A stretch of 64,000 bases of DNA, from NCBI RefSeq assembly GCF_000281955.1, contig NZ_AKKF01000239.1, positions 48,522-112,521 of the forward strand, written 5' to 3'. This DNA is from Caulobacter sp. AP07 (GTDB lineage: Bacteria > Pseudomonadota > Alphaproteobacteria > Caulobacterales > Caulobacteraceae). Below the pieces are notes generated by a model that saw only the letters and a program-made list of their open reading frames with translations, was not told where the DNA came from and searched no databases. Both the position numbers and the translations under genes were made by a program. Positions 60,646 to 64,000 of the stretch are shown one piece after another (the stretch's first letter is position 1; every line of letters begins with the position of its first letter).

Positions 60646-61529
60646 CAGACCAGACCAGCCTCGCGCATGGCCTCGAGGATCACCGGCTTGGCTTCGTCGG
60701 CGCAGGGCGAGATCGGCAGACGCGTGGTGGGCTCGCACAGGCCCAGATGCGCCATGGCGAACTTGGTCGGCGCCGGCGAGGCGTCGAGGAACAGCGCCTT
60801 GTGCAGCCGCACCAGGCGGTCCTGCCAATAGAGCGCCGTTTCCCACTCGCCGCCCAGGCAGGCGTTGATGAAGGTGGCGCAGGCGTCGGGCGCGACGTTG
60901 GAGGTCACCGAGATCACCCCGTGGCCGCCGTGGGCCACATAGCCGAGCGCGGTGGGATCGTCGCCCGACAGCATCACCCAGTCGGGGCCGCACAACACCC
61001 GCTGCATGCTGGCCCGGGTCATGTCGCCGGTGGCGTCCTTGATGCCGACGATGTTGGGCAGCTTGGACAGCCGCGCCAGGGTCTCGTTGGCGACGTCCGA
61101 GCCCGTACGGCCCGGCACGTTGTAGACCAGCACCGGAAGCTGCACGGCGTCGTTGATCGCCTTGTAGTGCTGGTAGATCCCCTCCTGGCTGGGACGCACA
61201 TAGTAGGGCGAAACCACCAGGGCCGCGTCGGCGCCGACCGCCTTGGCGTGGGCGACCAGTTCGATGGCCTCGGCGGTCGAGTTCGAGCCCGCCCCGGCGA
61301 TCACCGGCACGCGGCCGCGCGCGGTGTGCACGCACAGCTCGACCACGCGCTTGTGCTCGTCGTGCGACAGGGTGGCGGTCTCACCCGTGGTGCCCACCGG
61401 CACCAGGCCGTGGACGCCGCCGGCGATCTGGCGCTCGACCAAAGCCACGAAGGTTTTCTCGTCCACCGCGCCGTCGCGGAAGGGCGTGACCAGCGCCGGA
61501 ATGACGCCCTTGAACGGAGAATGAGCCAT
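60645..61529 (-). CDS. dapA: 4-hydroxy-tetrahydrodipicolinate synthase
   Basis: A 294-residue class I aldolase of lysine and diaminopimelate synthesis. [14 protein letters not shown] near residue 44, [18 protein letters not shown] with the tyrosine, and the Schiff-base lysine in [10 protein letters not shown] near residue 163 identify it. ATG 61529 gives the family length; the frame continues to 61616. It is divergent from the lytic transglycosylase and overlaps smpB. Confidence 0.93.
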   Translation of the reverse strand: MAHSPFKGVIPALVTPFRDGAVDEKTFVALVERQIAGGVHGLVPVGTTGETATLSHDEHKRVVELCVHTARGRVPVIAGAGSNSTAEAIELVAHAKAVGADAALVVSPYYVRPSQEGIYQHYKAINDAVQLPVLVYNVPGRTGSDVANETLARLSKLPNIVGIKDATGDMTRASMQRVLCGPDWVMLSGDDPTALGYVAHGGHGVISVTSNVAPDACATFINACLGGEWETALYWQDRLVRLHKALFLDASPAPTKFAMAHLGLCEPTTRLPISPCADEAKPVILEAMREAGLV

Positions 61530-61789
61530 GACTTGCAATTTGCCGTGAGAAACGCGCCGCGACGGTTGCGGCTGGAGAATGGGGGCGGACAATATCTTGG
61601 TCGCAGCGTCCCGCAACTGCTCCGTCGTCCTCTGATGTGATTTGGGGACGTTTCCGAGGGGGTCAATCCTCGGCGAAGCGGTCTATAGGTGCTGGGAAGG
61701 ACGGCGATCGCCGCAAATCGGCCCCGTCCCCCCTCGAAAAAGGACATAGCCCCGCTCCGCGAGAGCCGGGAGGTTAGGGAGACAAAGTT

Positions 61790-63973
61790 TTGGCGTCAGG
61801 GCTGGGTAAGGTGTTGCTGGGCGGAGCCGGCCCTATTGCGGCTTTGGGGGTCGTGGCCTTCGGGGTGGCGGTCGCCCAGGAGGATGTCGCCGACCTGCCC
61901 CGCGCGCCCCAGCCCTACACCGGCTCGGCCACGCCGCGTGGCCTGATCACCACCCCGCCGATCGCCAGCTACGCCACGCCCGCCGAGGCCGACGCCGGCA
62001 ACCTGCGCATCGCGGTGACCAGCCGCGACCCCTCGACCATCCGCATGGCGATGAGCGGCATCCAGGACCCGCTGTCGCGCAAGATCGCCCTGTGGGCCCT
62101 GGTCGACGCCGGCGCCGAGACCATGAGCTTCTTCGAGCTGGACCAGGCGCGCCGCGACCTGTCGGGCTGGCCACGCGGCGGCCGTCGCGACGCCGCGGCG
62201 GAAAAGGCCCTGGCCACCTCCGGCCTCGACGCCCAGCGGATCATCGCCTGGTTCGGCGGAGCCGATCCCAAGACGGCGGAGGGCGCCATGGCCCTGGCGG
62301 CGGCCTACCAGGCCGCCGGCCGCACCGCCGACGCCACCAACCTGATTCGCCGCTTCTGGCGCGACCAGGTGTTCGAGCTGGACGCCCAGCGCGGCATGTA
62401 TGCGCGGTTCGGGACGCTGCTGACCGCCGACGACATCACGCGCCGCGCCGATATCCTGCTGTATGGAGCCCAGGGTCCGGCCGCCCGCGACGCGGTGGCC
62501 CTGCTGCCCTACGACCAGCAGGCGCCCGCCCAGGCGCGCCTGGCCCTGCGCGGCAACGCCACCAACGCCAACGACCTGTTCGCCGCCCTGAGTCCCGCCC
62601 AGCAGGCCTCGCCCGGCGTCGCCTTCGAGCGCGCCGCCTATCTGCGCCGCAAGGGGCTCGACACCCTGGCCCTGCCCTTGGTGCGCCAGTTCCCCTCGCC
62701 GCCCCCGACCGAGGACGCCGCGGCCGCCGTCTGGCGCGAGCGTCGCGCCCTGGTGGTCGGCGCCCTGAAGAACGGCGACAGCGCCGGCGCCTACGCCGCG
62801 GCCAATGCCGGGCTGAAGGCCGGCGCCGACGCGGCCGAGGCCGAGTTCTACGCCGGCTGGATCGCCCTGACGCGGCTGCGCAACCCCGACGCCGCCGCCC
62901 GCCACTTCGCCCGCATCGCCGAGATCGGCGCCTCGCCGATCACCCGCGGCCGCGCGCTGTACTGGCAGGGTCGGGCGGCCGAGGCGCAGGGCGACCAGAT
63001 CGCCGCCAAGGCCTTCTACTCGGAGGGCGCGCGCTACATCACCACCTTCTACGGCCAGTTGGCCGCCGAGAAGGCCGGGGTCACGGAGATCCGCCTCGAC
63101 AAGGACCCCGTGGTCACCCAGGCCGACCGCGCCCGCTTCGAAGGCCGCGAACTGGTGCGCGCCGCCCGGGTCCTGGCCGGAATCGGGGCCCGCGACGCGT
63201 TCAGGGCCTTCGTGCTCTATATCGACGACCAGCTGCCCAGCGCCGAGGAGGAAGCCCTGCTGGTCGATCTGGCCCGGAACTATGGCGACCAGGACCTGGC
63301 CATGCGCGCCGTGCGCACCGCCGCCCAGCGCGGCTTCATCCTGGCCGAGCGCGGCTATCCGCTGCTGGACCACCACTTCACGCCGGGACCGGGCGCGGCC
63401 GAGACGGCCTTCGTCTATTCGATCTCGCGCCAGGAGAGCAATTTCGACCCCAACGCCCGCTCCTCTCCGGGGGCGCGCGGCATGATGCAGCTGATGCCGG
63501 CCACCGCCGCCAGCGTGGCCCGCCAGCTGGGCGAGGCCCACAGCGTCGACCGCCTGTCGGACCCGTCCTACAACATGCGCCTGGGCTCGACCTATCTGGG
63601 CAGCATGGTCAGCAATTTCAGCGGCTCCTACATCATGGCCGCCGCCGCCTACAACGCCGGCCCCAGCCGTCCGCCGCAATGGACCGCCCTGTGCGGCGAC
63701 CCGCGCGGCGCGACCACCGACCCGCTCGACTTCATCGAATGCATCCCGTTCTCCGAGACCCGCAACTACGTGATGCGGACCCTGGAGACGACGATGGTCT
63801 ACCGCGCGCGGCTGAACGGCGGGGTCGCGCCGCTGACGCTGTCCACGGACCTGAAACGGGGCGGATACAGCTACGCCATGCCATCCGCCCCGATCGGCGG
63901 CCCGATCGGCGGGACGACGGCGCCCTCGACCACGGCGATCCCGATCGGCGGATACCGGCCGGGGACTCGGTAA
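61790..63973 (+). CDS. Soluble lytic murein transglycosylase
   Basis: A 727-residue periplasmic enzyme with an N-terminal signal-like segment, an alpha-superhelical region up to about residue 530, and the SLT domain (VYSISRQESNFDPNARSSPGARGMMQLMPATAASVA) with catalytic Glu in SRQES near 545, followed by LGSTYLGSMVSNFSGSYIMAAAAYNAG. It cleaves peptidoglycan glycan strands. A Pro/Gly-rich tail follows. Start is TTG 61790 with AGGGAG nine bases upstream. It resembles Caulobacter SdpA, but I do not assign the symbol. Confidence 0.88.
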   Translation: MASGLGKVLLGGAGPIAALGVVAFGVAVAQEDVADLPRAPQPYTGSATPRGLITTPPIASYATPAEADAGNLRIAVTSRDPSTIRMAMSGIQDPLSRKIALWALVDAGAETMSFFELDQARRDLSGWPRGGRRDAAAEKALATSGLDAQRIIAWFGGADPKTAEGAMALAAAYQAAGRTADATNLIRRFWRDQVFELDAQRGMYARFGTLLTADDITRRADILLYGAQGPAARDAVALLPYDQQAPAQARLALRGNATNANDLFAALSPAQQASPGVAFERAAYLRRKGLDTLALPLVRQFPSPPPTEDAAAAVWRERRALVVGALKNGDSAGAYAAANAGLKAGADAAEAEFYAGWIALTRLRNPDAAARHFARIAEIGASPITRGRALYWQGRAAEAQGDQIAAKAFYSEGARYITTFYGQLAAEKAGVTEIRLDKDPVVTQADRARFEGRELVRAARVLAGIGARDAFRAFVLYIDDQLPSAEEEALLVDLARNYGDQDLAMRAVRTAAQRGFILAERGYPLLDHHFTPGPGAAETAFVYSISRQESNFDPNARSSPGARGMMQLMPATAASVARQLGEAHSVDRLSDPSYNMRLGSTYLGSMVSNFSGSYIMAAAAYNAGPSRPPQWTALCGDPRGATTDPLDFIECIPFSETRNYVMRTLETTMVYRARLNGGVAPLTLSTDLKRGGYSYAMPSAPIGGPIGGTTAPSTTAIPIGGYRPGTR

Positions 63974-64000
63974 CCTTCGCCCTCTCCCGGAGGGGAGAGG

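Overview
The window is GC-rich, densely coded alphaproteobacterial chromosome, most likely Caulobacter or a close Caulobacterales relative. The grounds are a clear gcrA cell-cycle regulator gene, a perfect CtrA box (TTAA-N7-TTAA) upstream of a Flp/PilA pilin, two long TonB-dependent receptors (TBDRs) embedded in nutrient loci, a TBDR-SapC-cupin-tryptophan halogenase cassette, and small GC-rich palindromic intergenic repeats. No rRNA, tRNA, CRISPR array, insertion sequence or prophage was seen.

Layout. (1) 1-4.0 kb: an amide/amino-acid utilisation island made of an M81 (MlrC-like) metallopeptidase cut by the window edge, a divergent MFS carrier, an L-asparaginase and an Asp/Glu racemase; two of its promoters carry GAGAA/TTCTC inverted repeats. 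(2) 4.2-17.3 kb: a LuxR-type regulator and a complete Tad/Flp pilus locus, all on the minus strand, reading pilA, cpaB, cpaC, a short cpaD-like lipoprotein, tadG, tadE, tadE/F, cpaE, cpaF, tadB, tadC, two TPR (TadD) proteins and cpaA. Both flanks are AT-rich. (3) 18-32 kb: a carbon-utilisation locus with a GH28-type pectinolytic protein, a LysR regulator, D(-)-tartrate dehydratase, a DctA-type carrier that appears to start at ATT, a 1,261-residue secreted LamG protein of unknown function, a small helix-turn-helix-like protein, a TBDR and a secreted beta-propeller. (4) 31.9-38.4 kb: a minus-strand TBDR, SapC, cupin and tryptophan-halogenase operon. (5) 38.8-45.9 kb: small conserved genes, an alpha-r8/suhB-like small RNA, a TetR-controlled EmrA/EmrB-type efflux system, an esterase, a DUF188 protein and arfB. 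(6) 46-49.5 kb: a short accessory patch with lower GC (including a HEPN-like protein), a MarR regulator and gcrA. (7) 49.7-64 kb: a cytochrome c lipoprotein, two NTF2-like proteins, a transketolase-family enzyme, an RND efflux pair, a class II aldolase, a spermidine-synthase-like protein, smpB, dapA and a soluble lytic transglycosylase.

The most interesting observation is in region 3. Four promoters share one exact architecture: a palindrome ATGCC-N5-GGCAT (a LysR T-N11-A box), a further GGCAT exactly 21 bp downstream of the palindrome's second half, then a CTAG/CTAA -10-like element 27-28 bp after that. They lie in front of the GH28 gene, the tartrate dehydratase operon, the TBDR, and a stretch of about 105 bp with no start codon that ends in a strong intrinsic terminator. 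The simplest reading is that the locally encoded LysR protein controls a small regulon that includes a previously unannotated small RNA with a C-rich, anti-Shine-Dalgarno-like segment. The regulator-site assignment and the RNA are inferences from sequence; the repeated architecture is directly visible.
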